A DNA stretch of 64,000 nt, taken from NCBI RefSeq assembly GCF_016863535.1, contig NZ_BOPB01000029.1:1-64000 (forward strand). Reading direction: 5' to 3'. This document shows, one piece after another, positions 24,901 through 33,569 of this stretch. The DNA comes from Micromonospora lutea (GTDB lineage Bacteria > Actinomycetota > Actinomycetes > Mycobacteriales > Micromonosporaceae). The translations under genes were made by a program, and so were the position numbers. Each line of letters begins with the position of its first letter. Position 1 is the stretch's first letter. Below the pieces are notes generated by a model. That model saw only the letters and a program-made list of their open reading frames with translations. It searched no databases and was not told where the DNA came from.

Positions 24901-26318
24901 GACGGCGGGAGATCGGCTGCCGCACGCGAGATTAACTCCCACGCCTCGTCGACGTGTGCCTGCGTGGTCTGCGGGGCGCCGACGGCCAGCCGTAGCGTGT
25001 GTCGACCGTCGACCCGGGTGTGGGTCAGGTAGACCCGACCGGTGGCGTTCACCGCCGCCAGCAGCCGCTCGTTCGGCCCGTCCGGGCCGCGCAGCCGAAA
25101 ACAGACCAGGGCGTACGGATGGTCGGCGACCAGTTCGAAGCGTTCGTCGGCGCGGACCCGGTCGGCGAAACCGGCGGCCAGCGCGACGCCTTGACGGATG
25201 TGCTCGCGCAGCCCCTCGACGCCGTACCAGCGCAGCACGAACCACAGCTTCAAGGCCCGGAACCGTCGGCCCAACGGCACCTGCCAGTCCCGGTAGTCGG
25301 TCACCGCACCGGAATCGGTCGCCGCGTTGCGCAGGTACTCCGGTAGCACGGACAACGCCTCGACCAGCTCGGCGGCGTCGGCGACCCAGAAGGCGTCGCA
25401 GTCGAAGCCGGTGAGCAGCCACTTGTGCGGATCGAAGCAGTACGAGTCGGCGTACTCCAGACCCGCGTGGCCGAACCGCAACTCCGGGCAGACCGCCGCC
25501 GCCCCGGCGTACGCGGCGTCGACGTGCAGGAACACCGCGTGCTCGGCGCAGATCGGGCCGATCTCCGGCAGCGGGTCCACCGCCGTGGTGGAGGTGGTGC
25601 CGACGGTCGCCACCACCAGGGCCGGCACCACCCCGGCGGCCCGGTCCGCTTCGATCGCGGCGCGCAGCGCCGTCGGCGACATCGCCCGACTCACCGAATC
25701 CACCTCGATCAGGCGTACCCCGTCGGCGCCGAGCCCGGCGATCCGGGCGGCCTTCTCCACCGACGAGTGCGCCTCCGTCGAGGTGTACACCCGGTAGCGG
25801 CGGTCGACGCCGGTCTGACGCCACCGCCCACCGGCCGCCCGGTGCAGCGCGATCAGGGTGGCCACCAGGGTCGCCGAGGAGGCCGAGTCCTGGATGACGC
25901 CGCCGCCGCTGCCGGTGGAGCGGAACGTCGCCGGCAGGTCCAGCAGGGCGGCCAACCAGTCGAGCAGCACCGTCTCCAACTCGGTGCAGGCCGGACCGGT
26001 GGCCCACAACATGCCCTGGACGCCCAGCCCGGCGCTGACCAGGTCACCCAGCACGCTGGGGCCCGAGGTGTTGGCCGGAAAGAAACCGAAGAAGCCCGGA
26101 TGCTGCCAGTGGGTGAGCCCGGGTACGACCAGCTTGTCCAGGTCCGCGAGGACGGCCTCGACCGGCTCGCCGGTCACCGGTGGTCCGGCCGGCAGCCCCG
26201 CAGCCACCGTGCCGGGCGGGTCCTGGGAGGTCACCGGGCGTTGGGGGAGCGTCGACCAGTAGTCGGCAATCCAGTCGACCACCGCGTGTCCGGCCCGGCG
26301 GAACTCCTCGGGCGTCAT
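24897..26318 (-). CDS. Pyridoxal-dependent aromatic amino acid decarboxylase family
   Basis: About 473 residues, group II PLP decarboxylase type (tyrosine, phenylalanine, tryptophan or DOPA). Signatures include MTPEEFRRAGHAVVDWIADY, HWQHPGFFGFFPAN, the DSASSATLVATLIAL block, LHVDAAYAGAAAVCPE with the PLP-binding Asp, and YCFDPHKWLL with the Schiff-base Lys. The product would be an aromatic amine such as tryptamine or phenethylamine; the exact substrate cannot be read. ATG 26318 has GGTGG eight bases upstream; GTG 26330 is possible. It is convergent with the TauE gene and divergent from the lyase gene. Confidence 0.9.
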   Translation of the reverse strand: MTPEEFRRAGHAVVDWIADYWSTLPQRPVTSQDPPGTVAAGLPAGPPVTGEPVEAVLADLDKLVVPGLTHWQHPGFFGFFPANTSGPSVLGDLVSAGLGVQGMLWATGPACTELETVLLDWLAALLDLPATFRSTGSGGGVIQDSASSATLVATLIALHRAAGGRWRQTGVDRRYRVYTSTEAHSSVEKAARIAGLGADGVRLIEVDSVSRAMSPTALRAAIEADRAAGVVPALVVATVGTTSTTAVDPLPEIGPICAEHAVFLHVDAAYAGAAAVCPELRFGHAGLEYADSYCFDPHKWLLTGFDCDAFWVADAAELVEALSVLPEYLRNAATDSGAVTDYRDWQVPLGRRFRALKLWFVLRWYGVEGLREHIRQGVALAAGFADRVRADERFELVADHPYALVCFRLRGPDGPNERLLAAVNATGRVYLTHTRVDGRHTLRLAVGAPQTTQAHVDEAWELISRAAADLPPS

Positions 26319-26379
26319 GTGTGCAGCCACCCGCCGAGTGGATCAAGAAGATCGGCGGCGAAGCAAGACCACGGATCGA

Positions 26380-26408
26380 TTGTGAGCAGAAAACGCTTGC
26401 CCTAGCAT
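26380..26408 (+). promoter_or_regulatory. Candidate sigma-70-type promoter of the rhamnogalacturonan lyase gene
   Basis: TTGTGA (26380-26385) and TAGCAT (26403-26408) are spaced by 17 bp in the AT-richer part of the 247-bp divergent spacer. The intervening AAAACGCTTG could be part of a LacI-type operator. This is pattern matching only. Confidence 0.4.
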
Positions 26409-26565
26409 CACAGGTGCGCGGGAACGCACTCATGGGCGTCGATCAACTCCGCTAGCGTGGCGCGGCCCGCTGTTCCGGGCACGGCCAGCGGACCAACGGC
26501 TCGTCGGCTCCGGGCACGGCCGACGGCCACCGCACGCCGCGCGTCCGACCTCCACCGGAGGAACC

Positions 26566-28833
26566 ATGCCTCGCACCGCCCCCCGGGCGGCCCTGCTCGC
26601 CGCCGCCACCGCCGTCACGGTCGCCGCCGCCGGAGTGCTGACCACCCTCACCGCCTCGGCCGCCGTCGCCGGCTGCCACGTCGACTACCGCGTCACCACC
26701 CAGTGGACCGGCGGCTTCGGCGCCGACGTCACCATCACCAACCTCGGCGACCCCGTCAACGGCTGGACGCTGACCTGGTCCTACGCCGCCGGGCAACAGG
26801 TCACCCAGGCCTGGAACGCCACCGTCACCCAGTCCGGCGCCCAGGTGAGCGCCCGCAACGCCGACCACAACGCCGCCATCGGCACCAACGCCAGCGCCAA
26901 CTTCGGCTTCAACGGCTCGTGGAACGGCAGCAATCCGACCCCGACCAGCTTCGCGCTGAACGGCACCACCTGCACGAGTTCCCCCACCCCGACCACCCCA
27001 CCGCCCAGCCCGCCGCGTCCGACACCCACCATCGCGCCGTCGACGCCTCCATCGCCGACCGTCTCACCACCCACCCCACCGCCCGGGACGATGCAGGCGG
27101 AGAACCTGGAACGGGGCCTGATCAGCGTCCGCTCCGGGTCGGCCAACCTGGTCTCCTGGCGGCTACTGGGCACCGAGACCAGCGGCGTCGCGTTCAACCT
27201 CTACCGAGGCACGAACAGGGTGAACGCCAGCCCGATCACCGGCGCGACCAACTACCTGGACAGCGGCGCGCCGACCGGAGCGAACTACACCGTGCGGCCC
27301 GTGGTCGACGGCGTCGAACAGTCCCCCTCCGTACCGGCCCTGCAGTTCCCCGCCGGCCACCTCGACGTGCCGTTGCAGGTCCCGCCGGGCGGCACCACGC
27401 CCAGCGGCGAGACGTACACCTACTCCGCCAACGACGCCAGCGTCGGCGACCTCGACGGCGACGGCGATTACGACTTCGTCGTCAAGTGGGAGCCCTCCAA
27501 CGCCAAGGACAACTCGCAGTCCGGCTACACCGGCAACGTCTACCTCGACGCGTACACCCTGCCCGGCTACCGGCTGTGGCGCATCGACCTGGGCCGCAAC
27601 ATCCGGGCCGGGGCCCACTACACCCAGTTCCAGGTGTACGACTACGACGGCGACGGCCGCGCCGAGGTGGCCATGAAGACCGCCGACGGCACCCGTTCCG
27701 GCACCGGCCAGGTGATCGGCAACGCCGGCGCCGACCACCGCAACTCCGCTGGCTACGTCCTCGCCGGCCCCGAGTACCTGACCATGTTCGACGGCAGCAC
27801 CGGCGCCGCCCTCTCCACCGTCAACTACGACCCGCCGCGCGGCACCGTCTCCTCCTGGGGCGACAACTACGGCAACCGGGTCGACCGGTTCCTCGCCGGC
27901 ACCGCCTACCTCGACGGCCAACGCCCGTCACTGATCATGGCCCGGGGTTACTACACCCGCGCGGTCATCGCCGCCTGGGACTTCCGCAACGGCACCCTCA
28001 CCAAGCGGTGGACCTTCGACTCCAACGCCTCCGGCAACGGCTCGGCCGCCGGGCAGGGCAACCACAGCCTCTCCATCGCCGACGTCGACAGCGACGGCCG
28101 GCAGGAGATCGTCTACGGCGCGGCCACCATCGACGACAACGGTCGCCTGCTGTGGTCCAACGGCCTCGGCCACGGCGACGCCGGGCACGTCGGCGACCTC
28201 GACCCGTCCCGCCCCGGCCTGGAGTACTTCAAGGTCAGCGAGGACGGCAGCAAACCCAGCTCCTGGTTCGCCGACGCCCGCACCGGCCAGCCGCTCTGGT
28301 CCACCCCCACCGGCGGCGACAACGGCCGCGGCGTCTCCGGTGACATCTGGGCCGGCAGCCCCGGGGCCGAATCCTGGTCGTCCGCAGTGAGTGGCCTGGC
28401 CAACACCCGAGGCCAGAACATCGGCCGCAAGCCGTCCTCGACGAACTTCCTCATCTGGTGGGACGGCGACCCGGTCCGTGAACTGCTCGACGGCACCCGG
28501 ATCGACAAGTACGGCACCGGCGGCGACACCCGCCTGCTCACCGGCAGTGACGTCGCCTCGAACAACGGCACCAAGGCCACGCCCGCGCTCTCCGCCGACA
28601 TCCTCGGCGACTGGCGGGAAGAAGTGATCTGGCGTACCAACGACAGCCGGGCGCTACGGATCTACAGCACGCCCACCCCGACCAGCACCCGGATCTACAC
28701 CCTGATGCACGATCTGCAGTACCGGGTCGCCATCGCCTGGCAGAACACCGCCTACAACCAGCCCCCGCACCCGAGCTTCTTCCTCGGCGACGGGATGACC
28801 ACGCCACCCACCCCCTCGATCTACCTGCGCTGA
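26566..28833 (+). CDS. Secreted rhamnogalacturonan lyase (PL11) with N-terminal CBM2
   Basis: A 755-residue exported polysaccharide lyase. Signal peptide about 1-33; a cellulose-binding CBM2 domain about 35-138 (CHVDYRVTTQWTGGFGADVT, GWTLTWSY, bounded by two Cys); a Pro/Thr/Ser linker about 140-175; then the PL11 catalytic domain, starting QAENLERGLISVRSG and SWRLLGTETSGVAFNLYRG. Repeated calcium-binding beta-propeller motifs follow (GDLDGDGDYDFVVKWE, YDYDGDGRAEVAMKTADGT, ADVDSDGRQEIVYG). It cleaves the rhamnogalacturonan I backbone of pectin, suggesting plant-litter feeding. The ATG follows GGAGGA, and a strong terminator follows. Confidence 0.93.
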   Translation: MPRTAPRAALLAAATAVTVAAAGVLTTLTASAAVAGCHVDYRVTTQWTGGFGADVTITNLGDPVNGWTLTWSYAAGQQVTQAWNATVTQSGAQVSARNADHNAAIGTNASANFGFNGSWNGSNPTPTSFALNGTTCTSSPTPTTPPPSPPRPTPTIAPSTPPSPTVSPPTPPPGTMQAENLERGLISVRSGSANLVSWRLLGTETSGVAFNLYRGTNRVNASPITGATNYLDSGAPTGANYTVRPVVDGVEQSPSVPALQFPAGHLDVPLQVPPGGTTPSGETYTYSANDASVGDLDGDGDYDFVVKWEPSNAKDNSQSGYTGNVYLDAYTLPGYRLWRIDLGRNIRAGAHYTQFQVYDYDGDGRAEVAMKTADGTRSGTGQVIGNAGADHRNSAGYVLAGPEYLTMFDGSTGAALSTVNYDPPRGTVSSWGDNYGNRVDRFLAGTAYLDGQRPSLIMARGYYTRAVIAAWDFRNGTLTKRWTFDSNASGNGSAAGQGNHSLSIADVDSDGRQEIVYGAATIDDNGRLLWSNGLGHGDAGHVGDLDPSRPGLEYFKVSEDGSKPSSWFADARTGQPLWSTPTGGDNGRGVSGDIWAGSPGAESWSSAVSGLANTRGQNIGRKPSSTNFLIWWDGDPVRELLDGTRIDKYGTGGDTRLLTGSDVASNNGTKATPALSADILGDWREEVIWRTNDSRALRIYSTPTPTSTRIYTLMHDLQYRVAIAWQNTAYNQPPHPSFFLGDGMTTPPTPSIYLR

Positions 28834-28860
28834 CCGAGAGCAACAGCGGTAGACGGACAA

Positions 28861-28907
28861 GGCACCGGGCCGCAATCGCGGAATCCGCACAACTGCGGCC
28901 CGGTGCC
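28861..28907 (+). terminator. Intrinsic terminator-like hairpin after the lyase gene
   Basis: Arms of 14 bp (28861-28874 and 28894-28907) are exact reverse complements, starting 28 bases after the stop, with a 19-nt loop. The rest of the 28834-29095 spacer contains no gene. Confidence 0.8.
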
Positions 28908-29095
28908 CCACACCGCGGCACCCCCGACCCGTCCCGACCGGGGAGTGCCGTACCACCACCGGATACAACATTAGGCAGGCTCCGCGTCACGAGGGTGACG
29001 CTGCCGTGAAGATCGTGTTTCACGTCCCAGAAACGCTGTGACCTGGCCCACCAACCAGCCCGGCCACCGGAACCTGCCCAGTCGGCGGCACCGCC

Positions 29096-30100
29096 TCAGC
29101 GCCGCAGACCGCCGGCCACCTCGTTCGCGATCAACTCGAACGAACGCACCCGGTCGACGACGTCGTACACCATCGAGGTCAGCATCAGCTCGTCCGCGCC
29201 GGTGCTGGCCAGCAGCTCGCTCAACTGCCGACGTACCGTTTCCGGAGAACCGCACGCCTGACCCTGCTGCCGCTGCGCCAGGAACTCCCGCTCGAACTCG
29301 GTGTACGGGTACGCCGCCGCCTCATCCGGCGTCGCCAGGGGCTCCGGCCGCCCCGACCGCAGGCGCAGGAACGACAACCCGGCCGGCCCGGCCAGCCACT
29401 CGGCGCGCTCGTCGGAGTCCGCGCAGACCGCGTTGACCGCCACCATCGCGTACGGCCGCTCCAGCCAACGCGACGGACGGAAACTCTGCCGGTACAGCGC
29501 CAACGCCGGCAACGTGTTCTGCGCGCTGAAGTGATGCGCGAAGGAGAAAGGCAGGCCCAACGCGCCGGCCAGTTGGGCGCTGAACCCACTGGAACCCAGC
29601 AACCACACCGCCGGGCGCTGCCCGCGCCCCGGAGTCGCGGTGATCCGCCCCGACCCCGCCTCGTCGAAGTAGCCCATCAGATCATTCAGTTCCCGGGGGA
29701 ACCCCTCGGCCGACAGGCCCTCCATGGTCCGGCGCAGCGCCAACGCGGTCACCTGGTCGGTGCCCGGAGCACGGCCGATACCCAGATCGATGCGTCCCGG
29801 ATGCAGCGCCTCCAGGGTGCCGAACTGCTCGGCGACCACCAGCGGCGCGTGGTTGGGCAGCATCACCCCACCCGAACCCAGCCGGATCCGGGTGGTGTGC
29901 GCGGCCAGATGCGCGATCAGCACCGCCGGCGCCGAGGACGCGATGGCCGGCATGTTGTGGTGCTCAGCCACCCAGAATCGGTGATAACCCAACTCGTCGG
30001 TGCGTCGAGCCAACTCGGTGGTGTGCCACAGCGCCTCACCGGCGGAAGCGCCAGCGGCCACCGGGGCGAGGTCGAGGACAGACAACGGTACGTCGATCAC
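29096..30100 (-). CDS. LLM class flavin-dependent oxidoreductase (luciferase-like)
   Basis: A 334-residue TIM-barrel flavoprotein of the bacterial-luciferase-like superfamily: [53 protein letters not shown], and [14 protein letters not shown] are all hallmark segments. It probably uses reduced FMN/F420 for a monooxygenase or dehydrogenase reaction; the substrate is unknown. GTG 30100 is the only start fitting the family N-terminus, although no ribosome binding site is clear; the frame runs open far upstream across the Lrp gene. It lies 56 bp after the Lrp regulator, probably in the same unit. Confidence 0.88.
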   Translation of the reverse strand: MIDVPLSVLDLAPVAAGASAGEALWHTTELARRTDELGYHRFWVAEHHNMPAIASSAPAVLIAHLAAHTTRIRLGSGGVMLPNHAPLVVAEQFGTLEALHPGRIDLGIGRAPGTDQVTALALRRTMEGLSAEGFPRELNDLMGYFDEAGSGRITATPGRGQRPAVWLLGSSGFSAQLAGALGLPFSFAHHFSAQNTLPALALYRQSFRPSRWLERPYAMVAVNAVCADSDERAEWLAGPAGLSFLRLRSGRPEPLATPDEAAAYPYTEFEREFLAQRQQGQACGSPETVRRQLSELLASTGADELMLTSMVYDVVDRVRSFELIANEVAGGLRR

Positions 30101-30156
30101 AGAGGTGGCCAACCCGGCGTACGCCGAATCTGTTCCCGACCAGGCCGGCGACGTGA

Positions 30157-30636
30157 TCAGCCTGACCCGCGGGCCTGCTCGAAGATCAGGCTGGTCTGGG
30201 TGTGCTGCACCGCCGGGTCGACCGCCAGATGGTCCAGCACGAAATCGCGCAGCGCCTCCGCCGAGGCCGACCGCACGTGCAACACGTAATCGTCCGCGCC
30301 GGCCACGTGGAACACCGACACCACACCCGGCAGGCGTACCGAGCGGGCCCGGAACGCGTCCACCGCCGCCCGCGCGTGCTCGGTCAGCCGTACCGACACC
30401 AGCGCCTGCAACGGCAACCCCAGCGCCGCCGGATGCACCTCGGCGTGGAAACCCCGGATCGCCCCGCACTCCCGCAACGTCCGGGTGCGCGCCAGGCAGG
30501 TCGACGGCGCCACCCCCACCCGCTCGGCCAGGGCATTGTTCGGCAACCGGCCGTCGCCAGCCAGCTCGGTGAGGATGGCGCGATCGGTGTCGTCGAGGGC
30601 CGCGAAGGGCCGAACATCGTTCGATACGGGAGGCAT
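30157..30636 (-). CDS. Lrp/AsnC family transcriptional regulator
   Basis: A 159-residue regulator with an N-terminal HTH ([20 protein letters not shown], then [20 protein letters not shown]) and a C-terminal RAM/AsnC ligand domain ([23 protein letters not shown]). ATG 30636 has GGAGGA eight bases upstream and was preferred to the ATG five codons earlier. It diverges from a gamma-lyase-type gene with an inverted-repeat operator between them, the usual arrangement in which an Lrp protein controls its neighbour in response to an amino acid, here perhaps methionine or a branched chain. Confidence 0.92.
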   Translation of the reverse strand: MPPVSNDVRPFAALDDTDRAILTELAGDGRLPNNALAERVGVAPSTCLARTRTLRECGAIRGFHAEVHPAALGLPLQALVSVRLTEHARAAVDAFRARSVRLPGVVSVFHVAGADDYVLHVRSASAEALRDFVLDHLAVDPAVQHTQTSLIFEQARGSG

Positions 30637-30664
30637 ACCAGCATCCTCCACCGAACGCCATCGG

Positions 30665-30698
30665 CTCCGAAAGCGGTTATGACGAATTATATTCGGAG
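30665..30698. promoter_or_regulatory. Candidate Lrp/AsnC operator in the divergent spacer
   Basis: CTCCGAA (30665-30671) and TTCGGAG (30692-30698) form an inverted repeat, and nested inside is CGAAT-TAT-ATTCG (30683-30695). The region is AT-rich compared with its surroundings, includes a TATATT that could be a -10 box, and sits between the Lrp start and the PLP-enzyme start. Confidence 0.6.
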
Positions 30699-30737
30699 CT
30701 ATTGCCCCTCATGGGCGAGATGTTCGATCCTCCCCCC

Positions 30738-31895
30738 ATGACGACCGTGGACACCCGAGCCGTGCACGCCGGCCGCGAAGACCTCGCCGCCCTGGGCGTC
30801 CACGTGCCGCCGATCGACCTCTCCACCACCAACCCCCTACCCTCGGTGGACGCCGGAGGCGACGCCTACGAGACCCTCGCCACCGGCGGCACCCTCCCCG
30901 CCGGTGCCAGCGCCGTCTACCAACGGCTGTGGAACCCGACCGTCGCCCGCTTCGAAACCGCCCTCGCCGAACTGGAAGGCACCGCCGAGTCCGTCGCCTA
31001 CGCCAGCGGCATGGCCGCCCTCACCGCCGCTCTGCTCGCCGCCACCCGCGACGGCCGCCGCCACCTGGTCGCCGTCCGCCCCCTCTACGGCGGCACCGAT
31101 CACGTGCTCGCCACCGGCCTGCTCGGCACCGAGGTCACCTGGGCCCGACCCGAGGAGGTCGCCGCCGCCATCCGCCCCGACACCGCCCTGGTGATCGCCG
31201 AAACGCCCGCCAACCCGACGCTCGACCTGATCGACATCGCCGCCCTCGCCGAGGCCGCCGGGCAGGTGCCGCTGCTGATCGACAACACCGTCGCCACCCC
31301 CGTGCTCCAACAGCCCACCCGCCACGGTGCCCGGTTGGTGCTGCACAGCGCCACCAAGAGCATCGGCGGCCACGGCGACGTCCTCGCCGGAGCGATCGCC
31401 TGCGACGCGGACTGGGCCGCCCGCCTGCGCCAGGTCCGCGCGCTCACCGGCGCGATCCTGCACCCGCTCGGCGCGTACCTGCTGCACCGTGGCCTGCAGA
31501 CGCTGCCGGTGCGGGTCCGCGCCCAGCAGGCCAGCGCGGAGAAACTCGCCCTCTGGCTCACCGACCACCCGGCGGTCGCACGGGTCCACCACCCCGGCGT
31601 CGACGACCCGAGCGGGCTCGTCGGCCGGCAGATGTCCGGCCCGGGCAGCCTCCTCGCCTTCGAGGTACGCGGCGGCGCGCCGGTCGCGGCGGCGGTCGCC
31701 GGCGCCTGCCGGCTGATCACCCACGCCGTCTCACTCGGCGGCGTCGACACACTCATCCAGCACCCCGCGTCGCTCACCCACCGCCCGGTCGACGGGGACG
31801 CCCGGCCCGACGGTGGACTGCTGCGGCTCTCCGTCGGTCTGGAGGACCCGGAGGATCTACGCGCCGACCTGGCAGCCGCGCTCGCCACGGTCTGA
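30738..31895 (+). CDS. Cystathionine gamma-lyase/synthase family PLP enzyme
   Basis: About 385 residues of the Cys/Met-metabolism PLP family: DTRAVHAGRE at the start, YQRLWNPTVARFETALAELE, ASGMAALTAALLA, AETPANPTLDLIDI, and the PLP lysine in LVLHSATKSIGGHGDVL. The C-terminus (SLGGVDTLIQHPASLTH) is typical. It could act as cystathionine gamma-lyase, gamma-synthase or methionine gamma-lyase; the sequence does not decide. No ribosome binding site precedes ATG 30738; ATGs at 30711 and 30720 are also in frame and a leaderless transcript from the TATATT region is possible. It probably answers to the divergent Lrp regulator. Confidence 0.88.
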   Translation: MTTVDTRAVHAGREDLAALGVHVPPIDLSTTNPLPSVDAGGDAYETLATGGTLPAGASAVYQRLWNPTVARFETALAELEGTAESVAYASGMAALTAALLAATRDGRRHLVAVRPLYGGTDHVLATGLLGTEVTWARPEEVAAAIRPDTALVIAETPANPTLDLIDIAALAEAAGQVPLLIDNTVATPVLQQPTRHGARLVLHSATKSIGGHGDVLAGAIACDADWAARLRQVRALTGAILHPLGAYLLHRGLQTLPVRVRAQQASAEKLALWLTDHPAVARVHHPGVDDPSGLVGRQMSGPGSLLAFEVRGGAPVAAAVAGACRLITHAVSLGGVDTLIQHPASLTHRPVDGDARPDGGLLRLSVGLEDPEDLRADLAAALATV

Positions 31896-31902
31896 CCCGT
31901 CC

Positions 31903-31942
31903 AGTCGTGACCATGCCGAGCTGGCCCGGCATGGTCACGACT
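31903..31942. terminator. Bidirectional terminator-like hairpin
   Basis: Sixteen-base arms (31903-31918 and 31927-31942) pair perfectly with an 8-nt loop. It lies between convergent genes and includes the stop codon of the minus-strand LAGLIDADG gene, so it could serve both. Confidence 0.8.
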
Positions 31943-32684
31943 TCGGGCCGACGTGGCGGTCCAGCGCGGCGACCGCCTCCCGTCGGGCGACCGAGAGGCT
32001 GTTGCGACGGTTCATCCGCCAGGCGACGCCGAGCAGGTCCAGCGCCCACTGGCAGAGCCCCATGATGTCGGTGGACTCGTTGACGAACATGTAGCGCGGG
32101 TAGACGTACACCTTGTCGCGAACGGTGACCCGGTTGGCGAAACGGGCGCCGTCGGAGTGGAAGAGACCGCACAGAAAGTCACCGGGAACCGCCCGGACGA
32201 TGCGCTCCTGCCAGTCGGCCAGGGTGATCGGTCGCTCGTGCTTCTTGCCGGGCCCGTGCTGTGGCAACAGGCAGGGCCAGTGTGTGCCGTAGCTCTGCAC
32301 GCCGACGCAGCCCTGCTTCTGCACGCGTTGCACCGAGGCTGCCAGCACTGCGCGCATGGCCTTGTCGCAAAGGGAGATCAAGGTCGGCCAGGCGTCGGAG
32401 CAGTAGATGCGCAGGACCGGTATCCGGGCACTGGTCACGAGATGGCCATCACCCAGGTAGAGGCCGAGGAGGTAGGCGTACTGATCGGGTGCTGTCGGAT
32501 TGCCGATCTCAGGGCGGCAACGGAAGCAACGTAGGGCGCTGGCTTGTTGTTTCGGCTCCGGTTGGCCTCTGCACCAGTAACGGACGGTCGCGTATGGGAG
32601 CCCGACGGCGCGGGCGGCCTCGGACACGGTCGCGCCGGCCAGGTAGAGACTCCGTGCCTTGACGCGAATCTCGGGGGGATGCAC
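31935..32684 (-). CDS. HTH plus LAGLIDADG homing-endonuclease-like protein
   Basis: About 249 residues. The N-terminus (ARSLYLAGATVSEAARAVGL, PYATVRYWCRG) is a resolvase/transposase-type HTH. It is followed by two LAGLIDADG motifs, YAYLLGLYLGDGHL and GDFLCGLFHSDGA, each with the acidic residue, so a single-chain nuclease domain is likely. GTG 32684 was chosen because further upstream the frame runs into the tRNA gene. No intron or intein surrounds it, so it is a free-standing gene. Such proteins are common in actinobacteria and often labelled as regulators. Whether it cuts DNA or only binds it is unknown. Confidence 0.75.
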   Translation of the reverse strand: MHPPEIRVKARSLYLAGATVSEAARAVGLPYATVRYWCRGQPEPKQQASALRCFRCRPEIGNPTAPDQYAYLLGLYLGDGHLVTSARIPVLRIYCSDAWPTLISLCDKAMRAVLAASVQRVQKQGCVGVQSYGTHWPCLLPQHGPGKKHERPITLADWQERIVRAVPGDFLCGLFHSDGARFANRVTVRDKVYVYPRYMFVNESTDIMGLCQWALDLLGVAWRMNRRNSLSVARREAVAALDRHVGPKS

Positions 32685-32717
32685 CGGTGCATTTTTGAAC
32701 GCGTGTACGACACTTCG

Positions 32718-32790
32718 TGCCCCCGGTGGGATTCGAACCCACACTGTATGGCTTTTGAAACCATCGTCTCTGCCGTTGGACTACAGGGGC
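32718..32790 (-). tRNA. tRNA-like gene, best-fit anticodon CAA (Leu), class I size
   Basis: On the minus strand a 73-nt cloverleaf folds: acceptor GCCCCTG with CGGGGGC, a three-pair D stem, anticodon stem ATGGT/GCCAT with loop TTCAAAA, a five-base variable loop, and a perfect T arm GTGGG-TTCGAAT-CCCAC. The loop puts CAA at 34-36, a leucine anticodon, yet bacterial tRNA-Leu normally has a long variable arm. CCA is not encoded. It may be an atypical or degenerate tRNA; identity is uncertain, the tRNA fold is not. Confidence 0.75.
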
Positions 32791-32884
32791 CTGGAGTTCT
32801 TGGCCCTCACAGGTTACCCACTACGCTAGGAGCGGCGACACCCGGTACCGCGGGTGTCGGGTGCAGAGTGGGTGGGAGTGGCTC

Positions 32885-33505
32885 GTGGCCGAGACGCAGA
32901 CGGATGCCGCGCGCAGGCGGGTACTGATCGCCGAGGACGAGGCGCTGATCCGGCTGGACCTGGCCGAGATGCTGGCCGAGGAAGGCTATGAGGTGGTCGG
33001 CGAGGCCGGTGACGGCGAGGCCGCCGTACGGCTGGCCGAGGAACTCAAGCCCGACCTGGTGATCCTCGACATCAAGATGCCGATCATGGATGGGCTGGCG
33101 GCCGCCGAGCGGATCGCCGGGGCCCGGATCGCCCCGGTGATCATTCTGACCGCGTTCAGCCAGCGTGACCTGGTGGAGCGGGCCCGCGCGGCCGGCGCGA
33201 TGGCGTACCTGGTCAAGCCCTTCCAGAAGAGCGATCTGGTGCCGGCGGTGGAGATCGCCCTCTCCCGCTACGCGGAGATCGCCGCGTTGGAGGCCGAGGT
33301 GGCCGGGCTGAACGACCGGCTGGAGGTCCGCAAAGCCGTCGAGCGGGCCAAGGGCGCGTTGATGACCACCTACAACATGAGCGAACCGCAGGCGTTCAAG
33401 TGGATCCAGCGCACCGCGATGGACCACCGGATGACCATGAAGGAGGTCTCCGAGCGGATCCTCGCCGAGACCACCGGTGGTGAGGTCACGCAGCCCGCTC
33501 CATGA
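32885..33505 (+). CDS. pdtaR: ANTAR-type response regulator
   Basis: A 206-residue two-domain regulator. The receiver domain (about 12-130) has acidic EDE, the phosphoacceptor in LVILDIKMPIMDG, and the conserved Lys in AYLVKPFQ. The C-terminal ANTAR RNA-binding domain (about 145-200) contains VERAKGALMTTYNMSEPQAFKWIQRTA (in two pieces). It matches mycobacterial PdtaR (Rv1626), an antiterminator phosphorylated by a histidine kinase (PdtaS) encoded elsewhere. GTG 32885 follows GGGTGGGAG. Its position between pyk/tesB and polA/rpsA is conserved with Mycobacterium. Confidence 0.92.
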   Translation: MAETQTDAARRRVLIAEDEALIRLDLAEMLAEEGYEVVGEAGDGEAAVRLAEELKPDLVILDIKMPIMDGLAAAERIAGARIAPVIILTAFSQRDLVERARAAGAMAYLVKPFQKSDLVPAVEIALSRYAEIAALEAEVAGLNDRLEVRKAVERAKGALMTTYNMSEPQAFKWIQRTAMDHRMTMKEVSERILAETTGGEVTQPAP

Positions 33506-33513
33506 TCGGGTTT

Positions 33514-33569
33514 ACCGGCGACCGGCGACCGGCGACCGGCGACCGGCGACCGGCGACCGGCGACCGGCG
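33514..33569. repeat. Eight tandem copies of the heptamer ACCGGCG
   Basis: Eight perfect adjacent 7-bp copies start nine bases after the pdtaR stop. The unit is not a multiple of three and lies in non-coding DNA. Copy number is likely to vary between strains. Confidence 0.95.
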
